Positions 43,062 to 51,446 of a stretch of 64,000 nucleotides of DNA are shown here, piece by piece (position 1 is the stretch's first letter; each line of letters opens with the position of its first letter). Made by a program: the position numbers and the translations under genes. Under the pieces are notes generated by a model that was not told the origin of the DNA, did not search any database, and was given only the letters and a program-made list of their open reading frames with translations. Source of the stretch: Nitrososphaerota archaeon (lineage in GTDB: Archaea; Thermoproteota; Nitrososphaeria; Nitrososphaerales; Nitrosopumilaceae); the NCBI GenBank assembly GCA_016201435.1, contig JACQCT010000014.1:1-64000 (forward strand). The letters run 5' to 3'.

Positions 43062-43700
43062 TTAGTGCTTTTCGTGATTTGCAATAGTATGGAGTGCGGC
43101 ACTTTTAGCAGCTAGTTCGGCAGTTTTCTTGTTTTCAGAACTTCCTATTATTATTACATCGTTGTCTTTAGGCCCTAATTTCTTTATGATCAATGAGTGT
43201 ATTTTTGGATTATTTCTCAATAAATCTTCACGTGTATTTGGCATTAGAAGTCTACCATTTTTAAATATCAAGGTGGTTGCTCCTACAGCCCCCAACTTGA
43301 TAGCTGCGTCCCGTTGTTCAATGCCACTCCTAATGTTATAGGCAATATCCTTTACTAATACTGCATAGTTGAATTTTCCCAATGCAATAGAGCATTTGAA
43401 AATATCCATCTCATTTGGAATTGCACAGTGTAATTTTGCATACACTGCTTTCCCTTTATTTGTGGACCACATTCCAGCATTAGAATTTTCTACCAAGCCT
43501 GACATTTTCATATGTTTTACAAGCGTCTTCACAGAACCCTCTCCAAGGCCAAGTTCACGTATCAATAATGATCGGCTTATTCTTTTCTTATTTTCCATTA
43601 ATTGCATTGTTTTGAGCACATGAACTGAATCAAAACTCAGCAATCTACTAGGTGCATATCTTTCTGCTACTTTGGAGAGTAATCGCAGTACTTGATGCAT
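43062..43700 (-). CDS. HTH protein with ligand-like domain, DUF4443-like
   Basis: A 212-residue protein: an N-terminal winged helix (SRSLLIRELGLGEGSVKTLVKHMKMSGLVENSN) and a C-terminal domain (KCSIALGKFNYAVLVKDI...TTLIFKNGRLLMPNTREDLL...DVIIIGSSENKKTAELAAKSAAL). I associate this plan with DUF4443 archaeal regulators, pending a profile search. It is divergent from cbtB, which begins 112 bases from its start, with a perfect palindrome between, so it may control the cobalt transporter. Confidence 0.6.
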   Translation of the reverse strand: MHQVLRLLSKVAERYAPSRLLSFDSVHVLKTMQLMENKKRISRSLLIRELGLGEGSVKTLVKHMKMSGLVENSNAGMWSTNKGKAVYAKLHCAIPNEMDIFKCSIALGKFNYAVLVKDIAYNIRSGIEQRDAAIKLGAVGATTLIFKNGRLLMPNTREDLLRNNPKIHSLIIKKLGPKDNDVIIIGSSENKKTAELAAKSAALHTIANHEKH

Positions 43701-43760
43701 TTGTTTTCATTCCTGTTTAGATCGCCAATTGTATTTAAATTAATTTTAGGACAGTAAGAG

Positions 43761-43777
43761 TTGGATAAACCATCCAA
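43761..43777 (+). promoter_or_regulatory. Palindrome before the cbtBA TATA box
   Basis: TTGGAT-AAACC-ATCCAA at 43761-43777 is a perfect 6-bp inverted repeat. TATA-like CTTAAATACA follows at 43781-43790, about 30 bases before the cbtB start at 43812. A regulator bound here would control cbtBA; the divergent HTH gene is the obvious candidate. Confidence 0.5.
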
Positions 43778-43811
43778 TCGCTTAAATACAATTCAATTTC
43801 TAAAATAGAAA

Positions 43812-44030
43812 ATGACAAACATTTTGCAACAACTAACAAAATCAAGTCACGGAGTTCCAAAATTAGCAGTGGGAATTCTTTTGGTATTGTTTGGAGTTGG
43901 CTTTTTTAGCGTGGGATTCGATCAAGGTCAGCTGTTCAGTTTGATTGAGGGTCCAAATGCATACGGCGACATGTATCTTCACGAATTCTCACATGACATG
44001 AGACACGCATCTGGTTTTCCATGTCACTAG
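43812..44030 (+). CDS. cbtB: Cobalt transporter subunit CbtB
   Basis: A 72-residue single-membrane-segment protein: hydrophobic segment PKLAVGILLVLFGVGFFSVGF, then a C-terminal His-rich HEFSHDMRHASGFPCH metal-binding tail that is diagnostic of CbtB. It works with CbtA to bring in cobalt, typically for cobalamin synthesis. Followed by cbtA after 9 bases. Confidence 0.93.
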   Translation: MTNILQQLTKSSHGVPKLAVGILLVLFGVGFFSVGFDQGQLFSLIEGPNAYGDMYLHEFSHDMRHASGFPCH

Positions 44031-44039
44031 TGGTTTTTA

Positions 44040-44759
44040 ATGAAAACCTCACTTTTTCTTGCCATAGTTCTAGTTTCTGGTTTTTCTGCAGGACTCATTC
44101 ATGGTCTTGTCAATCTTGCAGTAGTTGAACCATATCTTGATACCGCAATAGGAATAGAAAACCAGAATAGGTTTTTAGAAGGACAAACACAAGACACCCC
44201 GCAATTTTGGGATGAGTTTAGCAAGTATAGAACATGGCAAAAAGAAGGCTCTATCCTATCAGGCGGAATCTTAGGACTTTCTACAGGTGCATTATTTGGG
44301 ATAGTATTTGCATATTCACGTAACAAACTTCCAAGTCATCATAATGTCAAGAAAGCGCTTGTCCTTGCAGGAATAATGTGGTTTACATTATTTTTCATTC
44401 CATTTTTAAAATATCCTGCCAATCCACCAACTGTGGGAGACCCAAACACAATAATGCTTAGAAGTTCATTGTATATTGCATTCATAGCTCTGTCTGGTCT
44501 TGGTGCTCTTGGTTTTGCAAAACTCTACAAGAGATTACAAAATAGAAAATTTCTCATACCTATCGGGTATGCCGTTTACATGATTATGGTATTTCTATTA
44601 ATGCCTCAAAATCCAGACAAGATCACCGCTCCGCTAGATTTGGTAAATGGTTTTAGAATAGCTTCTCTCAGTACAATGACACTGTATTGGATTGTTAATG
44701 CTGTAATACTTGGTTTTCTTTGGCAAAAGTTTCAACCAGATGCAGTTAACACTCATTAA
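44040..44759 (+). CDS. cbtA: Cobalt transporter subunit CbtA
   Basis: A 239-residue membrane protein with about six hydrophobic segments; the N-terminal FSAGLIHGLVNLAVVEPYLDTAIGIE and the final membrane helices match CbtA. It completes the two-subunit cobalt uptake system with cbtB. Cobalamin adenosyltransferase at 28.6 kb supports a need for cobalt and B12. The exact metal is inferred from the family. Confidence 0.9.
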   Translation: MKTSLFLAIVLVSGFSAGLIHGLVNLAVVEPYLDTAIGIENQNRFLEGQTQDTPQFWDEFSKYRTWQKEGSILSGGILGLSTGALFGIVFAYSRNKLPSHHNVKKALVLAGIMWFTLFFIPFLKYPANPPTVGDPNTIMLRSSLYIAFIALSGLGALGFAKLYKRLQNRKFLIPIGYAVYMIMVFLLMPQNPDKITAPLDLVNGFRIASLSTMTLYWIVNAVILGFLWQKFQPDAVNTH

Positions 44760-44787
44760 TTATCACAGAAAAAACTTCATATAAATT

Positions 44788-44801
44788 TAATACTTGTATT
44801 A
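44788..44801. promoter_or_regulatory. Palindrome between TATA and start of a small HTH gene
   Basis: TAATAC-TT-GTATTA at 44788-44801 is a perfect 6-bp inverted repeat lying just after TATA-like CATATAAA (44779-44786) and before the TTG start at 44823. The position suits repression by the encoded HTH protein. Confidence 0.45.
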
Positions 44802-44822
44802 ATACGCAATAAGACGGTATCC

Positions 44823-45128
44823 TTGTCACACGAATATAGAGATAGAGTGTACATAAGAAAGGATATCATATTAAAATTGACAGAACACGGTGAGATGAAT
44901 CAAACATCACTACTAAGCTATTGCGGTTTGAATTTGATGAAACATAAAGACATACTTGACAATTTAGAAAAAAAAGGATTCATAAAAAAAACAGAAGAAC
45001 CATGGGGAAGTAAAAAGATGATAAAATATGCTGTAACTCAAAAAGGAAGAGAATTTTGTAAGCTAGTTTTAGAACCTTATGAGGATATGTTTCCACGAAA
45101 GGAGAGAAGAGATGAGGAACAAGGTTAG
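44823..45128 (+). CDS. Winged-helix DNA-binding protein, 101 residues
   Basis: A small winged helix (RKDIILKLTEHGEMNQTSLLSYCGLNLMKHKDILDNLEKKGFIKKTEE, wing KMIKYAVTQKGREFCKLV), related to archaeal SsoPox-type transcription factors by general pattern. Start TTG. It follows cbtA by 63 bases and has a palindrome in its own promoter; probable autoregulator. Target unknown. Confidence 0.75.
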   Translation: MSHEYRDRVYIRKDIILKLTEHGEMNQTSLLSYCGLNLMKHKDILDNLEKKGFIKKTEEPWGSKKMIKYAVTQKGREFCKLVLEPYEDMFPRKERRDEEQG

Positions 45129-45166
45129 CGAAGTGTTTTATTGGGATATTTCCAAGTGATTTTAAA

Positions 45167-45715
45167 ATGTCAGAGCCAGAAACAAACCCGGATGATAAAG
45201 AAATCAAGGAAAAAAAAGATGATAACGAAAACAGTGATAAAGCAAAGGCAGAAAACCTATTTAGAGTTCTAGATGAGCTTCTTGTTCATACAAATAGTTC
45301 AAGGCGTTTGTTTTTAATATTCATTGCATCTGCACTTCTTTTTGCACCTGTTGCTCTAGTATTAGGCGGAGTATTACTAGGACATCCTACTTACAGTATT
45401 AGACACTTAGAAGGAGAAGGCATGATGGGAGAAAACGCCGCCAATATGCCAATGGAAGGCGCACATCTTCAGGTAGTTTCACAAAATGGTACCATCATAA
45501 AAGATATACCTATTCAACAAATGCAACCGCGCCCCCATGGTACAGGGCCTATATTTTTAGGAATTAGTATTTTTATCACAATTTCTATCATATTTGCGGG
45601 AATATTGTTGTTCATTGCAGTAAAGGAGTATCGTTTCTTTTCCAAATGGAATAAGAGATTCATAAAATACAAGTCACTAAATGACAAAATCGATAAAGAG
45701 CTTGGAGAAGACTAG
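45167..45715 (+). CDS. Two-TM membrane protein with Met/His-rich external loop
   Basis: A 182-residue protein: cytoplasmic acidic N-terminus (about 1-45), TM1 (RLFLIFIASALLFAPVALVL), an external loop of about 70 residues rich in Met and His (GEGMMGENAANMPMEGAHLQ, QQMQPRPHG), TM2 (IFLGISIFITISIIFAGILLF) and a basic tail. The Met/His composition suggests copper or other soft metal binding, in keeping with the metal genes just upstream; no family recognised. 38 bases after the HTH gene, so perhaps co-transcribed. Confidence 0.6.
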   Translation: MSEPETNPDDKEIKEKKDDNENSDKAKAENLFRVLDELLVHTNSSRRLFLIFIASALLFAPVALVLGGVLLGHPTYSIRHLEGEGMMGENAANMPMEGAHLQVVSQNGTIIKDIPIQQMQPRPHGTGPIFLGISIFITISIIFAGILLFIAVKEYRFFSKWNKRFIKYKSLNDKIDKELGED

Positions 45716-45870
45716 CCGCAATTACTACCTGATAAGAATGGAGAGGAATTATGTCAACTAAACTAACAAGACTTTATCTGAATTTTAAAAATTGTTAGAT
45801 ATCATTAAAAATTTAGACGGATACACAAGGTTTGACAATCTTAATATTTAATTTAAAATGCAACACAATT

Positions 45871-46509
45871 ATGAACAGGTTCTATTTGGTTGCCATACCT
45901 GCAATTATTACAATTGTAGCGTTATCTTACATGCTGTATCCACATCAAACTCAGGATGCCAAAGTAACTCCCCAGACACTAATGCAAAACGGTTCACCAG
46001 TACTAGGAAATCCAGATGCTACAATCACCATAGTAGAATGGGGGGACTACCAATGTACCTATTGTCATGCATTTCATGAGACTAGCAAAGATTCACTTAT
46101 CAAAGAATATGTTGATACTGGAAAGGTAAACTTTGTATTTCGTGACTTTCCTCTCAATGGTCCAGATTCTGTTCTTGCAGCAGAAGCATCGTATTGTGCA
46201 AGTGACCAAAACAAGTATTGGGAATATCACGGCGAGTTATACAAAAATTGGGCAGGAGAAAAAACTGGCTGGGTTAACCGAAAATCACTAGATCAATTTG
46301 CCAACACTGTAGGCATAGATACAACTCAGTTTGACAAATGCCTTAATGATAAAAAATACGAACAAAAAGTTTTGGACAACCAAAAATTTGGAGAAAAAAT
46401 AGGAATCAACGCAACGCCGTCATTTTTGATTTTTGATAACAAAAAAATAACAAAAATAGAGGGCGCGCAGCCATTTTCTGTGTTTAAGCAAGTTCTAGAT
46501 TCATTCTAA
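45871..46509 (+). CDS. DsbA-like disulfide oxidoreductase, membrane-anchored
   Basis: A 212-residue thioredoxin-fold protein of the DsbA/DsbG type. N-terminal hydrophobic anchor FYLVAIPAIITIVALSYML (about 4-22) then active site CTYC at 62-65 in DYQCTYCHAFHE, and a cis-Pro in ATPSFL. The start is taken at the ATG at 45871; an in-frame upstream extension to 45832 has no better support. It would act outside the membrane, forming or reshuffling disulfides; electron partner unknown. Confidence 0.85.
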   Translation: MNRFYLVAIPAIITIVALSYMLYPHQTQDAKVTPQTLMQNGSPVLGNPDATITIVEWGDYQCTYCHAFHETSKDSLIKEYVDTGKVNFVFRDFPLNGPDSVLAAEASYCASDQNKYWEYHGELYKNWAGEKTGWVNRKSLDQFANTVGIDTTQFDKCLNDKKYEQKVLDNQKFGEKIGINATPSFLIFDNKKITKIEGAQPFSVFKQVLDSF

Positions 46510-46545
46510 CCAAACTTAATATTCATAATCTCAAGAGGTCATTTA

Positions 46546-47820
46546 ATGGGAAAACCTACAATTCAAAAACAAGACTCTGTAAAGATGTATAAATTACGAA
46601 AAACGTTAGAGGAACTTTCAGATAAATCAGGTCGTGGAACAGAACTTATCTCATTATACGTACCACCAAAGAAAGCGTTACATGAAGTGATAAACGGATT
46701 ACGCGAAGAACAAGGAACTGCAGATAACATTAAATCAGATCTTACAAGGACTCATGTTGTTGATGCACTTTCACGTGTCATACAAAGATTAAAGCTATAC
46801 AAAAAACCTCCAGATAACGGTCTTGTTGTTTTTTGCGGTGCACTTCCTGCAGAAGGAGGAGGTCCAATTGGTAGTGAGGTCATCAAGCTTTATGAAATAG
46901 AACCACCAAAAGAACTTCAGACATTTCTTTACAGATGTGATGATCATTTTCATGTTGAATTGATGAAAGATATGTTAAAAGATGACAACATGATCGGATT
47001 TTTGGCAATTGATGCAAAAGATGCAGGGTGGGGTTTGTTACATGGTGACAAGCTTGAGGTATTATCAGAAACATCATCTGGAGTAGCAGGCAAACACAGA
47101 CAGGGCGGTCAATCAGCAAGAAGATTTGAAAGATTACGTGAAATGGAGCTTAACTCATATTATCACCGAGTTGCAGATACAACAAGAGAATATTTTATTG
47201 ACATTTATCCAATAAAGGGACTAATAATATCAGGGCCAGGTCCTACAAAAGAGACCTTCATAAGAGAAGAATATCTGGAATATCGTCTACAAAACAACAT
47301 AATAGCAACCCTTGATGCATCATATGCCGGTTCAGAAGGGGTTCGCGAAGCATTTGCCAGAGCACAAGAAGTATTATCAGATTATAGAATGGTAGAAGAG
47401 AAAAAACTTGTTGAAAAACTCTTCCAGGAAATTAATTTTCCAAGAGGGCTTGCAGTATATGGATTGAAGGATATAATTGATCTTTTAAAAAGAAATGTCG
47501 TAAACATGGTGCTTATCACTGATGATACCAATCTACGAAAACTTGATGTCACATGTAGAAGATGTCAAAATGTACAAACAGAGATTTTGGAGCGACCCAA
47601 ACTCATACAAAGAACTCAGGAACTTTTAAGCTCACCATGTCCCAATTGTAAGAGCATGGATTCTGAATCTGTCGAACATGACATCGTAGACTATCTATCA
47701 TTAGTTGCTGGCGAAACTGGTGCAAAACTAGAGGTAATATCAGGTTCAACTGAGTATGGTGTAATGTTATCCAGTATTGGAAAAGTAGGGGCATTTTTGA
47801 GATACAATCCAAATCAGTAA
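46546..47820 (+). CDS. prf1: Peptide chain release factor aRF1
   Basis: Archaeal/eukaryotic class I release factor of 424 residues. The stop-codon-recognition NIKS motif is at residues 61-64 and the peptidyl-tRNA hydrolysis GGQ at 187-189 (in KHRQGGQSARR). Domain 3 (near 270-424) carries a zinc ribbon-like CRRCQN and CPNCKS pair, as in archaeal aRF1. It recognises all three stop codons. Stand-alone gene with an ATG start. Confidence 0.96.
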   Translation: MGKPTIQKQDSVKMYKLRKTLEELSDKSGRGTELISLYVPPKKALHEVINGLREEQGTADNIKSDLTRTHVVDALSRVIQRLKLYKKPPDNGLVVFCGALPAEGGGPIGSEVIKLYEIEPPKELQTFLYRCDDHFHVELMKDMLKDDNMIGFLAIDAKDAGWGLLHGDKLEVLSETSSGVAGKHRQGGQSARRFERLREMELNSYYHRVADTTREYFIDIYPIKGLIISGPGPTKETFIREEYLEYRLQNNIIATLDASYAGSEGVREAFARAQEVLSDYRMVEEKKLVEKLFQEINFPRGLAVYGLKDIIDLLKRNVVNMVLITDDTNLRKLDVTCRRCQNVQTEILERPKLIQRTQELLSSPCPNCKSMDSESVEHDIVDYLSLVAGETGAKLEVISGSTEYGVMLSSIGKVGAFLRYNPNQ

Positions 47821-47898
47821 CTTTGTATGTAGCATAGAATTTCTGTAATAAAAAATCAATTTCGCTAGCTCTAAATATTTTATAAAATTAATCCCACT

Positions 47899-48216
47899 AT
47901 GGAACATGTATTACCTGAAGAATTTGATTCCAAGATTCTAAGCGATGGGGAAAAAACGTTGGTACTCTTTTATGCGGATTGGTGCCCTTATTGTGCAAAT
48001 TTTAAACCAACTTTTGAAGAAATTAATTTAGATAATTCACAGAAAAAGGCCGCGTTAGTAAATGAAGATGAAAACCCACTTTGGGACAGATTCAACATAC
48101 AAGCAGTGCCCACAATGATCGCCTTTCAAGGTGGAAAAATCATTGCAAGAAGAGATGCTAAGAAGCATGTTGGTTTGACAAGAGCAGACATGGAATCCAT
48201 CGTAAAAGAACTTTAA
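47899..48216 (+). CDS. Thioredoxin-like protein
   Basis: A 105-residue thioredoxin-fold protein with active-site WCPYC in FYADWCPYCANFKP and the cis-Pro in AVPTMIAF. CPYC differs from the classic CGPC and resembles glutaredoxin, so redox potential may differ. It may reduce the DsbA-like protein or an intracellular client; partner unknown. ATG start. Confidence 0.88.
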   Translation: MEHVLPEEFDSKILSDGEKTLVLFYADWCPYCANFKPTFEEINLDNSQKKAALVNEDENPLWDRFNIQAVPTMIAFQGGKIIARRDAKKHVGLTRADMESIVKEL

Positions 48217-48250
48217 GACCATTTTTATTGAACATGCACGCTTGCAATAC

Positions 48251-48628
48251 ATGCTAACAAAGTGTAAGGTCAGATTTGATTTTACAACAACCGATTCTGC
48301 TTACTACATAGGTGGAATGTACGATCCTTTGATCGTACTGACAGACATTGAAGGAAAACTGCCTGCGCATATCCAAAAATCTCAATATAAAAAAGATAAA
48401 AATTCTGCAAGAATATCTGCAGAATATTTCATTGGTTATGATGATGTAAATCTGCCAGCAGAAGAGGCAAAGGGCTCTTTTGCAAGATTTGTGGGTGAAG
48501 ATCCATACGAAAAGTTATTTGAAAACGATATTGAATTGGTAAAAAACCTAATAAAATCAACTTATGGTGTAAGCAAAACCCAGAATAATAAAATTGAGCA
48601 TAAAATAATACATGAAATAACAATTTAG
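48251..48628 (+). CDS. Hypothetical protein, 125 residues
   Basis: From the ATG at 48251 (a TTG 9 bases earlier is in frame). It is soluble, with a central IPAEYFIGYDDVNLPAEEA-like segment and hydrophobic strands RFDFTTTDSAYYIGGMYDPLIVLTDI. Not recognised. Downstream of the thioredoxin gene by 34 bases. Confidence 0.55.
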   Translation: MLTKCKVRFDFTTTDSAYYIGGMYDPLIVLTDIEGKLPAHIQKSQYKKDKNSARISAEYFIGYDDVNLPAEEAKGSFARFVGEDPYEKLFENDIELVKNLIKSTYGVSKTQNNKIEHKIIHEITI

Positions 48629-48701
48629 TCAAGATTTAATTTTCATTACAAGACCATAATCTTTTCACGTAACGTTATTTTGTAAATTCAGACAGAAAAT
48701 A

Positions 48702-49118
48702 TTACTGAACCAGTTCTACCTGTTTTCTTATTTTTAATGCAAGAGTTTCTAGATCATTGTCATTTGGAATCATTCTTTTTGTCCAGATGGTACCAGTGCT
48801 AGAATATCTAGGTACTATGTGCACATGAACATGTGGGATTATCTGATTTGCCGCTTTGCCATTATTTTGTGCTATGTTAAATCCATCTGCGCTAGTAATT
48901 TCCAATATCGCATGTGCAATAACAGGAATCTTGGAGAATAATAAAGAAACATCATCTGTATTCATGTCAGTGATTCTTTCATGATGATCTCTTGGTATGA
49001 CAAGTGTATGACCTCTTTGTATCGGATATTTATCCAATATAGCAACATGAGTTTTATCTTCATAAACAAAATGAGCATTTACTTTTCCTGCGATAATATC
49101 ACAAAAAAGACAATTCAT
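48702..49118 (-). CDS. HIT-family nucleotide-binding hydrolase
   Basis: A 138-residue HIT protein with the His-triad HVHVHIVPR and the N-terminal CLFCDIIAGKVNAHFVYED. Members hydrolyse nucleoside phosphoramidates or dinucleoside polyphosphates, such as AMP-lysine. The two Cys of CLFC may bind zinc. Stand-alone on the minus strand. Confidence 0.92.
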   Translation of the reverse strand: MNCLFCDIIAGKVNAHFVYEDKTHVAILDKYPIQRGHTLVIPRDHHERITDMNTDDVSLLFSKIPVIAHAILEITSADGFNIAQNNGKAANQIIPHVHVHIVPRYSSTGTIWTKRMIPNDNDLETLALKIRKQVELVQ

Positions 49119-49197
49119 GGAATACTAGGTTTTGACATTTTATTTAAATTAATGCAAAAACGATGCGCCATACTAGTCAGAATGATTTGAAATCAGT

Positions 49198-50016
49198 TCA
49201 TCTAAGACTTTCTTTATTATCAAAAGTATTTTTTTTATCATGAGACTTTTTGAAGATCTTGATATGATCGTATAGACCAAATGAAAACAGTAGGTATGAC
49301 CATAAAAATAAAATATCTACTGGGTGTCCAGTATACATCGAATCATCTAATGAAAAATATTGAAAGGCAGTATCAGCAACGACTTCAATTAGCATTCCGA
49401 TTAATAATAGCGACCACAAAAAGTTTACCTTTCCTCTAAAGAATAGTGTTACACCAATCATAGACGGAATTAGAACAATTGCGTCTGCTATTGGATAAAT
49501 CGCGCCCAAAATAATTGCAAATTCTGATTCATCCGAATCGTTTTCAAGTGTCACATATAAATTTGGAATCAGAAATGCAACAGCAATCATCGATGTGATT
49601 ACTATCATTTTTTTTGATATTACATTTTTGAATTGATGTAGATATAGTAATGAAAATATAAAATAAAACGGATATCCTGATAAATAGAAAAAATCAGCAC
49701 TAGATGGAAATGGTTTTTCCTTGTAAACTAATTCGTTAACTAACCATACTTGTTCTGCTACAAACCAAATTGCAGCAAATATGGTAAAAATAATCCATGC
49801 CTTTCCATGACTACCAGTCAAACCATTTCTTTTTGTTAAAATCCCTGATAGAATCACTACGGACGCAGGCACTGGTATAAAAATCAGATTTGTAAACAGG
49901 CTTGCTGTTTCTTTTCCAAATGACTCAGCTATTAGAAATGCAAGACCAGTGCCAACTAAAGAAATTAACAGGTATTTTTGTGATTGAAGTTTTTCTAACC
50001 GCGTTTCCATTTTCAC
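49198..50016 (-). CDS. Multi-pass membrane protein, 272 residues
   Basis: Not named. About eight membrane segments, a short N-terminal helix, and a Lys-rich cytoplasmic tail. Segments LVGTGLAFLIA, VVILSGIL, WIIFTIFAAIWFVAEQVWLV, FFYLSGYPFYFIFSLLYLHQ, IVLIPSMIGVTLFF and LSLLLIGMLIEVVADTAF are clear. The overall pattern looks like the membrane sensor half of a signalling protein without an attached output domain. Confidence 0.55.
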   Translation of the reverse strand: MKMETRLEKLQSQKYLLISLVGTGLAFLIAESFGKETASLFTNLIFIPVPASVVILSGILTKRNGLTGSHGKAWIIFTIFAAIWFVAEQVWLVNELVYKEKPFPSSADFFYLSGYPFYFIFSLLYLHQFKNVISKKMIVITSMIAVAFLIPNLYVTLENDSDESEFAIILGAIYPIADAIVLIPSMIGVTLFFRGKVNFLWSLLLIGMLIEVVADTAFQYFSLDDSMYTGHPVDILFLWSYLLFSFGLYDHIKIFKKSHDKKNTFDNKESLR

Positions 50017-50119
50017 AACTGTACCTTACAATAAAATTTAGTTATGTGCTATAAATTAACATCGCATCAAAGAGTATTACTGAAACAATTGATATGTGTA
50101 ATCAATTAGAAATTGAGTT

Positions 50120-50689
50120 TTATTCGCCTTCAGGAAATTGATAAAATGCATGTATGTTCGTTGGAGGATTACCATACACTAACGCAATTTCATCGTGAAC
50201 GTGCAGTGGCGTATCTTTCAAGCTTGTAGTTACTGCTTGTCCATTCACATAAATTATTGGCTCTCTATCAGTTGGAGGCATTCCTGTACTAGTAGACTTC
50301 CAAATGTCAAAGAATTGGCCTAGTGTGAATCCTCTTTCTTGAGGAGACTCTATGTGCAGTATGCCGTTTGTAGCATGAGTATGTAACCAATACAGACAGG
50401 TATTACTTTCTATTCCAATAAATGCAGGAACTGTTAACGGATGACCGTCAACAAAGATGTCAAGGTGAGCATGTACATGAAAAACAGAGTATTCAGTAAT
50501 ATCACATTCAATTGAATCGATAACTGGAAAATTACTTGCCTTGGGATTATCTAATTTATTACTAACAACTGCTAATATTATCACAATAGCTGCAACTATG
50601 CCTAGTGCAATTATCTTATTTTTGACCTTACTTGGTCGTTTTTCAGTATCATGCTTTTTGTTAGAACCTTCATCTCTATTTTTGCCCAT
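50120..50689 (-). CDS. Membrane-anchored His-motif protein (paired with 50844)
   Basis: A 189-residue protein: basic cytoplasmic N-terminus, one TM segment (KIIALGIVAAIVIILAVVS) and an external domain with HVHAHLDIFVDGH, WLHTHATNGILHIES and VHDEIALVYGN. The dense His-x-His pattern suggests metal binding at the surface. It resembles the divergent neighbour in topology and motifs. No enzyme family recognised. Confidence 0.6.
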   Translation of the reverse strand: MGKNRDEGSNKKHDTEKRPSKVKNKIIALGIVAAIVIILAVVSNKLDNPKASNFPVIDSIECDITEYSVFHVHAHLDIFVDGHPLTVPAFIGIESNTCLYWLHTHATNGILHIESPQERGFTLGQFFDIWKSTSTGMPPTDREPIIYVNGQAVTTSLKDTPLHVHDEIALVYGNPPTNIHAFYQFPEGE

Positions 50690-50843
50690 TGCCTAGATCT
50701 GCTCTATTTTTCAACTTATTAATTCCATCGAAATTTTTATGCTAAAAGTTGTGAGCATCATTTTTACCTGTTCAGTGAAGATATTGGAGAAAGGTCTTAC
50801 TAGATACTGTTATTTAGGGTAAAAATTTGACTTTGATCAATTT

Positions 50844-51446
50844 ATGGGCAAAAAAGATCGAGAAGAGCGAGTAAAGGAAAGAGAGAGCTATGTTGAAAAA
50901 CATCAAAAACAAAAGACGAAATACAAACTGATAGCTCTTGGCGTCTTTGGAGGCATCATAGCAGTTCTTGCAATTTCAAGTTATAATTTCTATGAATTAA
51001 CTACAGTCGTTACTCCCAAAGGAGTTCCACTCGGATCAGGTCCTCTTGGAGGAATCCATATTCACGCAGGATTACTAACAATGATTTATGGTCAGATGTT
51101 TGATTATTCTACGCCAGCTTATCAGATAAAAAGTCCCTACATATCATTTCAGAAGGATAATGGAGAAACCGTTCATATGCTTGCAGCAAATGTTACTATG
51201 GGGTATTTCTTTGATTCACTTCACATAGGGTTAACTAACAAATGTTTCATCTTTCCAGATAAGAGACAGTTTTGTAGTGATGACAAGTACACTCTAAAGT
51301 TCTACGTAAATCATCAACAAATACCAAGCCTACTTAATTATGTGTTCAATAATAATGATAGAATTTTAATTTCGTACGGCAACGAGAATGAAACCCAGAT
51401 AAATGATCAACTAGCAGGAGTTGATTCCTTCAAATTAATCACTTAG
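50844..51446 (+). CDS. Membrane-anchored His-motif protein (paired with 50120)
   Basis: A 200-residue protein with the same plan: basic charged N-terminus, one TM (YKLIALGVFGGIIAVLAISSYNF), then an external domain with GGIHIHAGLLTMIYG and ETVHMLAANVTMGYFFDSLHIG. A paralogue of the 50120 gene by topology and HxH motif. Divergent transcription from a shared 155-base region suggests coordinated expression. Stops overlap the FN3 gene end by 4 bases. Confidence 0.6.
   Translation: MGKKDREERVKERESYVEKHQKQKTKYKLIALGVFGGIIAVLAISSYNFYELTTVVTPKGVPLGSGPLGGIHIHAGLLTMIYGQMFDYSTPAYQIKSPYISFQKDNGETVHMLAANVTMGYFFDSLHIGLTNKCFIFPDKRQFCSDDKYTLKFYVNHQQIPSLLNYVFNNNDRILISYGNENETQINDQLAGVDSFKLIT

Noticed and set aside
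43701-43811. Possible cobalamin riboswitch before cbtBA
   Set aside because: Only 111 bases separate the divergent genes, with no B12-box-like sequence; a palindrome and TATA box explain the region.
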